Assembly: GCF_030413175.1 (NCBI RefSeq)
Contig: NZ_CP129212.1
Span: 6,300,450-6,364,449 of the forward strand
From: Bradyrhizobium roseum
GTDB lineage: Bacteria; Pseudomonadota; Alphaproteobacteria; Rhizobiales; Xanthobacteraceae
DNA: 64,000 nt
Direction of reading: 5' to 3'
Part shown: piece by piece, positions 53,129 through 62,399 of the stretch
Layout: each line of letters starts with the position of its first letter
How positions within the stretch are numbered: the stretch's first letter is position 1
Translations under genes and position numbers: made by a program
Notes under the pieces: model-generated
What the model saw: the letters and a program-made list of their open reading frames with translations, nothing else
The model's database searches: none
What the model was told of the DNA's origin: nothing

Positions 53129-53683
53129 TTACGGACCTCGCAAAAACACGAACTCCGTATCGTCATACGCGCGCCGCTCCAGCTCCTCGAAGCCTTGGGG
53201 CGCGACGAACGCCGCGGCCTTCGCTTCCTCCACCACCGCAAGCGCCCCCGGCGTCAGCCAGCCGCCATCGCGCAGCGAGGCCAGCGCTTTCTCCGCTAGA
53301 CCCTTGCCATAGGGCGGATCGAGGAAGGCCAGCGAGAACGGCTCCATCGGATGCGCCGGGCCTAGGTTGGTGGCGTCGCGGCGATAGACCTTTGTCACGC
53401 CGCCGAGGCCGAGCGCCTCGACATTGTTGCGCAACAGCGCCCGCGCTTCGGCGCCGTTGTCGATGAACAGCGTGAACGCCGCCCCGCGCGAGACCGCCTC
53501 GATGCCGAGCGCGCCGGTGCCGGCGAACAGGTCGAGCACGCGCGCGTCTTGAATCGGATCGTCGTAGGCGTGGATCAGGATGTTGAACACGGACTCGCGC
53601 AGCCGGTCCGCCGTCGGGCGGATCGCCTGCGTGGATGGCGACGCCAGATTACGGCCCTTCAGTCTTCCGCCGACGACGCGCAT
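53129..53683 (-). CDS. rsmD: 16S rRNA (guanine-966 N2)-methyltransferase
   Basis: 184 residues. MRVVGGRLKGRNLASPSTQA, RPTADRLRESVFNIL, VLDLFAGTGALGIEA (SAM binding) and the catalytic LAFLDPPYGKGLAEKA are all RsmD hallmarks. Methylates G966 of 16S rRNA in the assembled small subunit. It starts 7 bases after the rluB stop, forming an rRNA-modification pair. Confidence 0.95.
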   Translation of the reverse strand: MRVVGGRLKGRNLASPSTQAIRPTADRLRESVFNILIHAYDDPIQDARVLDLFAGTGALGIEAVSRGAAFTLFIDNGAEARALLRNNVEALGLGGVTKVYRRDATNLGPAHPMEPFSLAFLDPPYGKGLAEKALASLRDGGWLTPGALAVVEEAKAAAFVAPQGFEELERRAYDDTEFVFLRGP

Positions 53684-53690
53684 AACCCAA

Positions 53691-55850
53691 CTACTCGTCC
53701 CGCGGCGTCAGATCGCGCTTGCCGTGATAGCCGCGCTTGGGGCGACGCGGCGGGCCGTAGCCGTTGGCCTCTTCCTCGTTGCGGGCGCGGGCTTCCTCGC
53801 TGCCGGTGCGCTGCACCAGCACGCGGCGGCCCTTGCGGTCGGCGATCAGCGCGCTCTTGCCCGCCGGCTTGACCGGCTTCTTGGCGCGCGGCGCCTCCGT
53901 CCCTTCGTCGTCGGATTTTTCGCCAGATTGTTCACCCGGCATCGGCCGGTTGAAATCCGCCCCCGCGAGCGTGGCGATCTTTTCCCCGAGCTGCTCGCGC
54001 AGCACCCGCGTCTTGACTTCCTCCACCTGGCCTTCCTCCAGCTCGCCAAGCTGGAACGGCCCGTAGGAGACGCGGATCAGCCGGTTCACCTCGAGGCCGA
54101 GATGCGCCATGACGTTGCGGACCTCGCGGTTCTTGCCTTCGCGGATCGCGAACACCAGCCAGACATTGGCACCCTGGTCACGCTCCAGCGTCGCGTCGAT
54201 CGAGCCGTATTTGACGCCGTCGACCTCGACACCCTTCTTGAGCTCATCGAGCTGCGCCTGCGTGACCTCGCCATGGGCGCGCACGCGATAGCGCCGCAAC
54301 CAGCCCGTATCAGGTAGTTCGAGCGCGCGCGCCAAGCCGCCGTCATTGGTCAGCAGCAGCAGGCCTTCGGTGTTGAAATCGAGCCGGCCGATCGAGATCA
54401 GCCGCGGCAGGCCCTCGGGCAGATTGTCGAACACGGTCGGCCGCCCCTCGGGATCGGCATGCGTGGTCATCAGCCCGCGCGGCTTGTGATACATGAACAG
54501 CCGCGTGCGCTCGCGCGGCGGCAGCACCTTGCCGTCGACGGCGATGGAGTCGTTCGCGGTGACGTCAAGCGCCGGCGAATTGATGACGCGGCCGTTGACG
54601 GTGACGCGGCCCTGCGTGATCCATTCCTCGGCGTCGCGGCGCGAGGCCAGGCCAGCGCGGGACACCACCTTGGCGATGCGCTCCCCGGATTTCTTGGCGC
54701 GCGGCGGTTGCGGCGCGCGCTTGTCGAATTCAGGTTGGCGTTCACGATAGGCCCCCCGGCCGCCGAAAGCCGGGCGTTTTGCGAAAATCTTGCTGTCGTC
54801 CTCGTTCTCGCGGCGCGGCCGATCGTCACCCACTTCACTGCGCGGATGTTCCTGCCAATCGGTGCGGCCCGCCGGCCGCTCGCGCGGACGGTCGAATTTC
54901 GGGCGATCCTCGCGCGAACGCGAAAAGCGCGGACGCTCCTCGCCGCCGCGGTCGTCGCGGGAGCGGTCAAAGCGCGGCTTGTCGAAACTGCGCGCACCGT
55001 CGCGGGCGGGACGCGAGTCGCGTTCGCCCCGATCCTCGCGCTTCTGCCACGGTTTTGAATCGCCACGATCGGGACGATCGCCAAAATCCTTACGCGGGCC
55101 ACGATCGGGCGCGCCGCGCGAGGAGAATTTGCGCTCACCGCCGAATTTTCTGTCAGGCCTGTCGCCACGAGGGCGATCGCCGTCGCGCGATGGCCGGGCA
55201 CTAAACGGCCGATCGCCACGCGGACGGTCGCCGTCCTTGCGAAAGCCTTCGCCGCGCGGCGTATAGGGCCGCTTTTCGCCGCCGCCTTCGCGCGGGGTAT
55301 AGGGCTTCCTGTCGCTGAACTTTCGATCGGACGAACGTCCCGCCGGACGCGCATCGTCGCGCTCCCCAGGGCCGCTCGTGCGGCCCCGCCGCGGCGGACG
55401 GTCGTCGCGGTTGAAATTCGGACGGTCGCCGCGCGGCGTGTACGGGCGTTTCTCGCCACCGCCGCGATCTTCACGCGGCTTGAACGACCGCTTTTCACCA
55501 TCTTCACCGCGTGACGGCCGGGCGGCATATGGCCGATCGCCGCGCGGACGCGGGGCATCTCCAAAATCCCGGCGCGGCGGACGGTCGTCGCCGTCGCGCT
55601 TGCCGGCGTAAGGCTTTCGATCCCCGGAATAGGGCTTCTTGCCGAACGATTTCGCGCCGTCGGACTTTCCGGCATAGGGACGCCGCTCGCCGTCGCCTTC
55701 ACTCTTGCCGGCAAACCCGCGCTTGGCGAACTTCTTCTCCGGCCCCCTCGCAGCCCCGGAGCGGCCCTTGCCGTCTCCGGAGCGACCCTTGCCGCCGGGC
55801 CGGTCGCGCCGGCCGCGGGAATCGTTGTTTTTGTCGCTATCGCGGGGCAT
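53691..55850 (-). CDS. rluB: 23S rRNA pseudouridine synthase (RluB/RsuA family) with long Arg/Gly/Asp-rich head
   Basis: 719 residues. Residues 1-~390 are low complexity with short repeats such as RPYTPRGD, DRPRGDRP and KPYSGDRK, rich in Arg, Asp, Gly, Pro and Lys. From ~395 comes an S4 domain (ERIAKVVSRAGLASRRDAEE) and then the synthase domain with the catalytic Asp in SIGRLDFNTEGLLLLTNDG and IREGKNREVRNVMAHLGLEV. A basic tail follows. RluB modifies U2605 of 23S rRNA; RsuA-like specificity is not excluded. The head probably binds RNA or forms condensates. ATG 55850 is chosen over the codon at 55904. Confidence 0.92.
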   Translation of the reverse strand: MPRDSDKNNDSRGRRDRPGGKGRSGDGKGRSGAARGPEKKFAKRGFAGKSEGDGERRPYAGKSDGAKSFGKKPYSGDRKPYAGKRDGDDRPPRRDFGDAPRPRGDRPYAARPSRGEDGEKRSFKPREDRGGGEKRPYTPRGDRPNFNRDDRPPRRGRTSGPGERDDARPAGRSSDRKFSDRKPYTPREGGGEKRPYTPRGEGFRKDGDRPRGDRPFSARPSRDGDRPRGDRPDRKFGGERKFSSRGAPDRGPRKDFGDRPDRGDSKPWQKREDRGERDSRPARDGARSFDKPRFDRSRDDRGGEERPRFSRSREDRPKFDRPRERPAGRTDWQEHPRSEVGDDRPRRENEDDSKIFAKRPAFGGRGAYRERQPEFDKRAPQPPRAKKSGERIAKVVSRAGLASRRDAEEWITQGRVTVNGRVINSPALDVTANDSIAVDGKVLPPRERTRLFMYHKPRGLMTTHADPEGRPTVFDNLPEGLPRLISIGRLDFNTEGLLLLTNDGGLARALELPDTGWLRRYRVRAHGEVTQAQLDELKKGVEVDGVKYGSIDATLERDQGANVWLVFAIREGKNREVRNVMAHLGLEVNRLIRVSYGPFQLGELEEGQVEEVKTRVLREQLGEKIATLAGADFNRPMPGEQSGEKSDDEGTEAPRAKKPVKPAGKSALIADRKGRRVLVQRTGSEEARARNEEEANGYGPPRRPKRGYHGKRDLTPRDE

Positions 55851-56011
55851 GAATGGTCTCTCGGGTACGAATGAATTGGCAATCAGAAGCGGATGGGCTG
55901 TCATAGCGATAACGCGCGCGCACTTTGCTCAAGGCGCATTCTCACGCAAAACCGGTATCCGCGTTTGCTGAAGGCGGCTCTCTTAGCAGGTTTCTTGCGA
56001 TGATACGAGGC

Positions 56012-56458
56012 ATGACTGCCCCTTCTTTCATGGATTTGGCGCTCGAAATGGCCGAAAACGCCGGAAAATCCGGCGAAGTGCCGATCGGGTGTGTCATCGT
56101 CAGGGGCGATGAGGTGATCGCTAGCGCCGGCAACCGGACCCTGACCGACCGCGACCCGACCGCGCATGCCGAGATTCTGGCGATCCGGCAGGCCGCCAAG
56201 GCGATCGGGAGCGAGCGACTGGTCGATTGCGACCTCTACGTCACGCTGGAGCCCTGCACGATGTGCGCGGGTGCGATCTCGTTCGCCCGGATCCGGCGGC
56301 TCTATTACGGCGCCGCCGACCCCAAGGGCGGCGCCGTGGATTCCGGCGTGCGGTTCTTTGCCCAGCCAACCTGCCATCATGTGCCGGAGGTCTATTCCGC
56401 AGTGGGCGAGACCGAGGCCGCGACGCTGCTCAGGGATTTTTTCAAGGTGCGGCGGTAG
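56012..56458 (+). CDS. tadA: tRNA-specific adenosine deaminase
   Basis: 148 residues. Zinc-binding HAE in DPTAHAEILAIR and PCTMC in VTLEPCTMCAGAISFARI are intact; GGAVDSGVRFF and CHHVPEVYSAV complete the TadA pattern. It makes inosine-34 in tRNA-Arg(ACG). ATG 56012 follows CGAGG; ATG 56000 is an alternative. It is divergent from rluB. Confidence 0.95.
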   Translation: MTAPSFMDLALEMAENAGKSGEVPIGCVIVRGDEVIASAGNRTLTDRDPTAHAEILAIRQAAKAIGSERLVDCDLYVTLEPCTMCAGAISFARIRRLYYGAADPKGGAVDSGVRFFAQPTCHHVPEVYSAVGETEAATLLRDFFKVRR

Positions 56459-56480
56459 GCCCATTGCTCCCCACCCACCG

Positions 56481-56583
56481 CTGTCATCATCCGCGAAAGC
56501 GGATGATCCAGTATTCCAGAGACGGCAGCGATTGAACCGAAAGGCCGCGGCGTACTGGATCCCCGCCTGCGCGGGGATGACGA
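56481..56583. repeat. Palindromic intergenic repeat between tadA and the dehalogenase gene
   Basis: GTCATCATCCGCGAAAGCGG on the left and ATCCCCGCCTGCGCGGGGAT on the right, joined by GATCCAGTATTCCAGAG and CGGCGTACTGGATC, which can pair (GATCCAGTA / TACTGGATC). Convergent genes. Confidence 0.75.
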
Positions 56584-56607
56584 GTTGGGCTCATACGGGC
56601 CACGAAG

Positions 56608-57513
56608 CTAGCCTTTGAGAAAAAACTCCCGCAGCAGCTTCGCCGTCACATCCGGGTTCTCCTCGGGCAGAAAATGCCCCGAATCCACCGCCGCCCCCTC
56701 CACCTTCGTCGCCCATTTCTTCCACGTGTCGAGCGGCGTGGTCGCGGCACTCGCCACACCGGCATCGCCCCACAGCGCCAGCATAGGGACCGTGATCTTC
56801 TTGCCGGCCTCGACATCCGCCTTGTCGATCTCATAGTCGGCATAGGCACCCGCGCGATAGTCCTCGCACATCGCGTGGATGCGCGCGGGATCGCGGAACG
56901 GCGCGAGATAATGCTCCAGTGCCCGCGGATCGATTTCATCCAGTGTCTGCGATTTGGTCTGGCTCGCCATCTTCTGCCGGAGAAAAAACTCGCCATTGCT
57001 TGCGACCAGGGTCTCCGGCAGCGGGTATGGCTGCGCCAGAAACGCCCAGTGATAGATCTTCAGCGCGGAGAGCCGGTTCAGCTTTTCCCAGTAATCATAG
57101 GTCGGCGCGATATCGAGCACGGCCAATTTCGACAGCCGGCCGGGATGATCGAGCGCCAGCCGGTATGACACCCGGCCGCCGCGGTCGTGCCCGGCGAGTG
57201 CGAAATGCACATGGCCAAGCTGCTCCATCGTCTCCACCATCACCTTCGCCATCGCGCGCTTGGTGTAGGGCGTGTGGTTGTCGTCGCTGTCGGGCATGTC
57301 CGACCAGCCATAGCCAGGCAGATCAGCAATGATCAGCGTGAACTTGTCCGCCAGTTGCGGCGCCACCGGGTGCCACATCACATGCGTTGACGAGAACCCA
57401 TGCAGCAGCAGCAGCGGTGGGCCCTTGCCGCCGACGCGGGCGAAGATGCGGCCCGACGAGGTGTTGATCCATTCGGAAGCGTATCCGGGGAATAGATCGG
57501 CGAGATCGGGCAT
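56608..57513 (-). CDS. Alpha/beta hydrolase, probable fluoroacetate (haloacetate) dehalogenase
   Basis: 301 residues, closely resembling the well studied R. palustris fluoroacetate dehalogenase RPA1163 in length and numbering. Residues of that enzyme are found at the same positions: nucleophile Asp110 and Arg111/Arg114 in GHDRGGR, Asp134 in VLDIAP, His155-Trp156 in YHWAF and Tyr219 in CEDYRAG (fluoride pocket), His280 in DSGHFLPEE. Trp185 is replaced by Gln here. It should split C-F or C-Cl bonds of haloacetates by an ester intermediate. The identification rests on recall of the reference protein, not on a search. Confidence 0.85.
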   Translation of the reverse strand: MPDLADLFPGYASEWINTSSGRIFARVGGKGPPLLLLHGFSSTHVMWHPVAPQLADKFTLIIADLPGYGWSDMPDSDDNHTPYTKRAMAKVMVETMEQLGHVHFALAGHDRGGRVSYRLALDHPGRLSKLAVLDIAPTYDYWEKLNRLSALKIYHWAFLAQPYPLPETLVASNGEFFLRQKMASQTKSQTLDEIDPRALEHYLAPFRDPARIHAMCEDYRAGAYADYEIDKADVEAGKKITVPMLALWGDAGVASAATTPLDTWKKWATKVEGAAVDSGHFLPEENPDVTAKLLREFFLKG

Positions 57514-57637
57514 GGGCGCTCCTTGGTGGGCTGCGGCGCTGCCGCTTCAAACTTTGTTTGCCGTTGCCGCTGGCAGGTCGCAGGTTTAAGCCATTCCCCA
57601 AGACCGACCAACAGGAACAAGAACCGAGGAAACCACA

Positions 57638-58870
57638 ATGTCGATCGATTTCGAAATCCCGGCCGAAGCCAAGGCGATCCGCGAAAAGGTCCGCCAGTGG
57701 GTGCATGAGGAATGCATCCCGGCGGAGAAGGAACTCGACACCAGGCCGCTCGCCGAGGTGCTCGGGCCGCTCCGTGCAAAAGCCCGCGCGCGCGGCCTGT
57801 GGTGCCCGTGGGTTCCGAAGGAATATGGCGGCATGGGGCTCGGCCCGCTAGCGAACGCGCTGGTGCAGATGGAGCTCGGCGAGAGCATGCTGGGCGCGCT
57901 GTCGATGAATACGCAGGGCCCCGACGACGCCTCGATGATGACGATCCTCGCCCACGGCACGGAATATCAGAAGGAAAAATTCCTCAAGCCGCTGCTGAAT
58001 GGCGACAAGCGCATCTGCTTCTCGATGACCGAAAAGGCCGCCGGCGCCGACGCCACCGGCATGCAGACCACGGCGGTGAAGGACGGCAACGAGAATTACA
58101 TCCTGAACGGCGAGAAGTGGTTTTCCTCTTCCGCCAGCGTCGCCGACATGGCGCTTGTGATGGCCAAGACCGACCCGAACGCGCCGCGCCACAAGCAGTA
58201 TTCGACCTTCATCGTCGAACTGCCGAACCCCGGCTACAAGATCAAGCGCAACGTCGCCAACATGGCGATCGAAGGTCCGCATGACCACGCGATCCATGGC
58301 GGCCACTCCGAGATCGAGATCAAGGATCTGAAAGTGTCGGCCGACAACCTGGTCGGCGGCGAAGGCAACGGCTTTGCCATGGGCCAGCACCGCCTCGCCT
58401 ATGGCCGGCTGCGCCACGGCATGCACAACGTCGCCAAGGCGCAGCGCGCGCTCGACATGGCGGTCGGCCACATCACCACGCGCTCGACCTTCGGCCAACT
58501 GATCTCCGACCGTCAGGCCGTCCAGTTCATGCTCGCGGACTGCGCCGAACAACTCTACATCGGCCGCCTGATGCTGCTGCATATCGCCTACAAGGCGGAA
58601 AAGGGCCTCGACATCCGGCAGGAGAACTCGATCGCAAAGATCTTCCATGCCCACATGGTGCACAAGGTGATCGACACCGCGATCCAGCTCCACGGCGCGC
58701 TCGGCTTCAGCCAGGATACGCCGCTGGCGAAGTGGTACACGCAGGTGCGCGCACAGCGGCTGGTCGATGGTCCGGACGAAGTGCACAAATGGAAGATCGG
58801 CAAGAACGTCATCAAGGCGTTCCGCGAGCATGGTACGACGGCGAGTGCCGTGGGTGGCGATTTGCTGTAA
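57638..58870 (+). CDS. Acyl-CoA dehydrogenase (ACAD10/11-like)
   Basis: 410 residues, FAD-dependent. N-terminal helices, VPKEYGGMGLGPLANALVQM, FSMTEKAAGADATGM (FAD/substrate loop), WFSSSASVADMALVM, the AYGRLRHGMHNVAKAQRALD helix and LHGALGFSQDTPLAKWYTQV. The catalytic-base region reads VDGPDEVHKW, with Asp where MCAD-type enzymes have Glu, as in the ACAD10/11 group acting on longer or branched or hydroxylated acyl-CoAs. Divergent from the dehalogenase with about 125 bases between. Confidence 0.92.
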   Translation: MSIDFEIPAEAKAIREKVRQWVHEECIPAEKELDTRPLAEVLGPLRAKARARGLWCPWVPKEYGGMGLGPLANALVQMELGESMLGALSMNTQGPDDASMMTILAHGTEYQKEKFLKPLLNGDKRICFSMTEKAAGADATGMQTTAVKDGNENYILNGEKWFSSSASVADMALVMAKTDPNAPRHKQYSTFIVELPNPGYKIKRNVANMAIEGPHDHAIHGGHSEIEIKDLKVSADNLVGGEGNGFAMGQHRLAYGRLRHGMHNVAKAQRALDMAVGHITTRSTFGQLISDRQAVQFMLADCAEQLYIGRLMLLHIAYKAEKGLDIRQENSIAKIFHAHMVHKVIDTAIQLHGALGFSQDTPLAKWYTQVRAQRLVDGPDEVHKWKIGKNVIKAFREHGTTASAVGGDLL

Positions 58871-58882
58871 CAGTTTGAAACA

Positions 58883-58965
58883 TGTCATTGCCGGGCTCGA
58901 CCCGGCAATCCATCCAAGGACTCACGCGAAGAGCGATGGATGCCCGGGTCAAGCCCGGGCATGAC
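58883..58965. repeat. Double-hairpin intergenic repeat between the acyl-CoA dehydrogenase and purD
   Basis: ATTGCCGGGCTCGACCCGGCAAT followed by GATGCCCGGGTCAAGCCCGG, the same family as at 11839. Convergent genes. Confidence 0.82.
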
Positions 58966-58986
58966 CAGCGAAAGGCGCGTGGGCGC

Positions 58987-60264
58987 TTAGCTTCGCTCCT
59001 GCTCCACGGCCTGCCAGGCGATGTCGCGGCGGCAGAAACCGTCCGGCCATTTGATGCGATCAACAGCTTGATAGGCGCGCTGCTGCGCCTCGCGCACGGT
59101 CTTGCCCATCGCGCACACGTTCAGCACGCGCCCGCCATTGGCGAGAATGGCGCCGTCCTTCGCCACCGTGCCGGCATGGAAAATCTCGACACCCTCGATG
59201 CCGGCGGCGTCATCGAGGCCGTCGATGCGCGTGCCTTTCTTGTAGTCGCCGGGATAACCCTTCGCCGCCATCACAACCGTCAGCGCCGGATCGGGAAACC
59301 AGCGCAGGCCAAAATGCTTCAGTTCGCCGTCGCAGGCCGCCAGCAACGCCGGCACGATGTCGGACATCATCCGCAGCATCAGCACCTGGCATTCGGGATC
59401 GCCGAAGCGGACGTTGTATTCGAACAGTTTTGGACCCTGTGCCGTCAGCATCACGCCGGCATAGAGCACGCCCTTGAACGGCATGCCGCGTTTCTTCATG
59501 CCGGCGACCGTCGGCAGGATGATCCGCGCCATGATCTGGTCGTGCACTTCGGGCGTGACGAACGGCGTCGGCGAATAGGCGCCCATGCCGCCGGTGTTCG
59601 GGCCCTCGTCATGGTCGAACACGCGCTTGTGGTCCTGCGCAGAGGCCAGCGGGATCGCGGTCTCGCCGTCGCATAGCGCGAAGAAGCTGATCTCGCGGCC
59701 TTCGAGAAATTCCTCTATCACGACTTCCGCGCCGGCCGACCCGAACCCGCCGTCGAACATCATGGCGATGGCCGCCTCGGCTTCGTCGAGCGTCTTGGCG
59801 ACGACGACGCCCTTGCCGGCGGCCAAGCCATCGGCCTTGACCACGATCGGTGCGCCCTGTTTGCGCACATAGGCCAACGCATCGTCCGCCGTGGTGAAGC
59901 GGCCATAGGCGCCGGTCGGAATATTGAACTCGCTACAGAGGTCCTTGGTAAATCCCTTGGACCCTTCGAGCTGCGCCGCCTGCCTGCCTGGCCCGAACGC
60001 CTTGATGCCGACTTTCGCGAGGTCGTCGACGATGCCCGCTGCCAGTGGCGTCTCCGGGCCGACCACGACGAAATCCACGGCGTTCTGCTTGCAGAAATCG
60101 ATCACCGCCGAATGATCAGCAACGTCAAGCGCCACGCACTCGGCTTCGCGCGCAATCCCGGCATTGCCCGGCGCGCACCACAGTTTGGTCAGCAGCGGAG
60201 AAGCGGCGATCTTCCATGCGAGAGCGTGTTCGCGGCCGCCGGAACCGAGCAGGAGGATGTTCAT
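58987..60264 (-). CDS. purD: Phosphoribosylamine-glycine ligase
   Basis: 425 residues, ATP-grasp. [20 protein letters not shown] is the classic start; [68 protein letters not shown] and [13 protein letters not shown] follow. Second step of purine synthesis (PRA plus glycine to GAR). ATG 60264 chosen over 60306. Confidence 0.97.
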   Translation of the reverse strand: MNILLLGSGGREHALAWKIAASPLLTKLWCAPGNAGIAREAECVALDVADHSAVIDFCKQNAVDFVVVGPETPLAAGIVDDLAKVGIKAFGPGRQAAQLEGSKGFTKDLCSEFNIPTGAYGRFTTADDALAYVRKQGAPIVVKADGLAAGKGVVVAKTLDEAEAAIAMMFDGGFGSAGAEVVIEEFLEGREISFFALCDGETAIPLASAQDHKRVFDHDEGPNTGGMGAYSPTPFVTPEVHDQIMARIILPTVAGMKKRGMPFKGVLYAGVMLTAQGPKLFEYNVRFGDPECQVLMLRMMSDIVPALLAACDGELKHFGLRWFPDPALTVVMAAKGYPGDYKKGTRIDGLDDAAGIEGVEIFHAGTVAKDGAILANGGRVLNVCAMGKTVREAQQRAYQAVDRIKWPDGFCRRDIAWQAVEQERS

Positions 60265-60463
60265 GACAAGAGCCAGATACGGGTGGAAATGTGGCCTCGG
60301 TCGCACAAAACGGCACCTCGCCGCAAGGGGATATCAACAGGCCTCCTTCCCGACGGCGCTCCATGCGCGCCGATCCGGAAGCTCGGGCTGTTAGGCAGAA
60401 GCACGGCTAAGCTGGAGATTCCGGGTTCGATGCTTTGCATCGCCGTAGAATGACCGGTGAGAA

Positions 60464-60769
60464 TTATGTCTGCCTTCCCGAGGCGGCGATGATTTCCTGC
60501 AGCATCGCGACGTGGCGGGCGAACGCGCCCCGCCCGGCGGCGGTGGCGGTCACCGTGGTCTGCGGCTTCTTGCCGACAAAGGCCTTTGCGACCGCAACAT
60601 AGCCTGCTTTCGAGAGCGTTTCGATATGGGCGCCGAGATTGCCGTCGGTGGCGCCGGTCAATTTCTTCAGCTTGGCGAACTCCAGCCCGGCATTTGCCGG
60701 CATGGCGTTCAATGCCGCCATGACACGCAGGCGCAACGGCTGATGGATGATGTCGTCGAGGCCCGACAT
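60464..60769 (-). CDS. Winged-helix transcriptional regulator (HTH_34/ArsR-like)
   Basis: About 101 residues. MSGLDDIIHQPLRLRVMAAL is the first helix pair; LEFAKLKKLTGATDGNLGAH the recognition region; AKAFVGKKPQTTVTATAAGR the wing. It is the type of regulator often paired with a small membrane protein. It begins 4 bases after the stop of the membrane gene and is the last of three same-direction genes. Confidence 0.87.
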   Translation of the reverse strand: MSGLDDIIHQPLRLRVMAALNAMPANAGLEFAKLKKLTGATDGNLGAHIETLSKAGYVAVAKAFVGKKPQTTVTATAAGRGAFARHVAMLQEIIAASGRQT

Positions 60770-60773
60770 CGCG

Positions 60774-61322
60774 CTAGCTCCGGCGCATCCACAAGCCGCC
60801 GACCACGAGGCCGCCGCCATTGACGAACGCCATCCACAGGTCGAAGGCGGCGCCGATGAAGAAATAGCCGATCAAGGTCAATGCCGACACGCAAAGGCCG
60901 ATCGTAATGAATGCGTGCCCGACCCACAGTCCAGCGATGCCGTAGACCAGCATGAAGTAGATCGGCCAGAACGTGCCCATCTGCCGCGACGTGAAGTGGC
61001 CCAGCCAGCAGGTGAAGAAGCCGAAAGCCATGAAGAAGAGAAATGCCAGCAGCATCCGCGCGTCGAACGTGCGAACACCGGATTGCGAATATTGGTATGC
61101 GCTGATGGCAACGGATACCGCAGCCCCGGCGACGTAGACCGCGATCCACGCGTAACCCGCGTGACGCGGCGACAGATAGGTCACGAGATAGCCGGCAAAT
61201 GTCAGCGCTCCCCACATGATCATCATCAGACTGGCGAGGCCGTAGATCAGCGATTGACGGACGCGACGGGCGACGTCGTTGATCTCGGCCAGCGATTCGG
61301 CGGCCTGCTGGCTGTCCATCAT
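60774..61322 (-). CDS. Small polytopic membrane protein of unknown function
   Basis: About 182 residues, five or so membrane helices (YGLASLMMIMWGALTFAGYL, YAWIAVYVAGAAVSVAISAY, LLAFLFFMAFGFFTCWLGHF, and two more). No named domain is certain. It lies between the broken hydrolase gene and the winged-helix regulator gene; ATG 61322 or 61319 are both possible starts. Confidence 0.78.
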   Translation of the reverse strand: MMDSQQAAESLAEINDVARRVRQSLIYGLASLMMIMWGALTFAGYLVTYLSPRHAGYAWIAVYVAGAAVSVAISAYQYSQSGVRTFDARMLLAFLFFMAFGFFTCWLGHFTSRQMGTFWPIYFMLVYGIAGLWVGHAFITIGLCVSALTLIGYFFIGAAFDLWMAFVNGGGLVVGGLWMRRS

Positions 61323-61357
61323 GGAGCACCCTTCATGCTCAGCGCGGTCATCGCCGT

Positions 61358-62368
61358 TCAACTCCCCGTCATGCCGCGCGTAGCGACGTCCTCGACAATG
61401 ACGGAGATTGCCTTGGGCACGCTGACGATACCCATGTGATCGATACCGTCGATCAGCTTCACGTCGACCGGCGGCACGATCCCGCGCACGGCCTCGGCGT
61501 ATTTGTCTGCGAGCATCAACTCATCGTCGGCGCCCGAAATGATGGTCAGCGGTCTCTTCGCTGCCATGAGATTGCTGCGGTAGTCCAGATGGTTCGCGAA
61601 GTTGCGCATCAGCCGGTCGCTGTAGGTCGGCACCAGGTTTTTCTCCGAGTTCGGCGGCACTGCAAAAGCCAGCGCAGGCAACGCGTCACAGCAGCTTATG
61701 CCGATCTCGCGCAGCAGCGACAAGGCGACGATGCGCGGAACATCAGCGTTGGCCCAGCCTCCGGAGTTCGGCCGGTTGGTCGGCGCCTGGTAGCCGAGAT
61801 ACGGCGCGAGCAACACGGTGCGTTCGAACATGGTCTGGATCGGCGAACCGGCGATCCGCAGCGCGAAGCCGCCACCGGCGGAATGGCCGATCAGGGTCAG
61901 CGGCAGCGTTGGCGCGGTCTTGCGCAAGACGGCGACGAAATCGGCGAGGTCGTCCTCGAGTTGACCGACATAACCGATATCGCCGCGCGTGCCTGAGGTG
62001 CCGTGGCCGCGGATATCGACCGCCCAGCTCTAGACGCCGCGGCTCGCCAGCGCTGCCGACAACGCATGGATGGTGCCGCCGCTGGACCCCGACGAACCGT
62101 GCACCACAATGGCGCCGCGGCCGGTGACCGGCCCGCTCGGGGGATAATGGCGGAACCCGAGAGCGCTACCGTCCCTCGCCTGGAACCGCTCGACGGGCGG
62201 TAAGGCGCTGAAGTCAACGGTGCCGCGGGCCGATGAGATCGATCGCAGCTCAGGCGGCTGCTTGAGTGGCCAGGCCACCAGGGCGGCAAGCAGCAGCGCT
62301 GCCGCGCCGACGGCGCACAGCGCCCATTTCAGGAGGTGCAGAGGGCCGAGAACAAGGGATTTCAACAT
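61358..62368 (-). pseudogene. Alpha/beta hydrolase gene interrupted by one in-frame TAG
   Basis: Two frames in the same phase (62368-62033 and 62029-61358) are divided by one TAG (62032-62030). Read through, it gives 335 residues plus the stop: an N-terminal membrane helix ([19 protein letters not shown]), the oxyanion region VVHGSSGSSG, SWAVDIRGHGTSGTRGDI, nucleophile elbow LIGHSAGGG, Asp in ISGADDEL and His in IDHMGIV. All catalytic residues lie after the stop, and the rest shows no frameshift, so this is a fresh nonsense mutation (one base from a Tyr, Trp or Gln codon), a sequencing error, or read-through. First gene of the three-gene cassette. Confidence 0.85.
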
Positions 62369-62399
62369 GGGCAACCTCACCACATTTCATATCTAGAGT

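Noticed and set aside
54459..55882. Long frames in other phases within the rluB head
   Set aside because: GC-rich repeats leave all frames open; the plus-strand and shifted products are Arg/Ser repeats without domain sense or ribosome sites.
11937..57513. A fluoroacetate resistance system formed by the FlK-like thioesterase and the dehalogenase
   Set aside because: The two genes are 44 kb apart and unlinked; the FlK-like family is broad, so a joint system is not supported.
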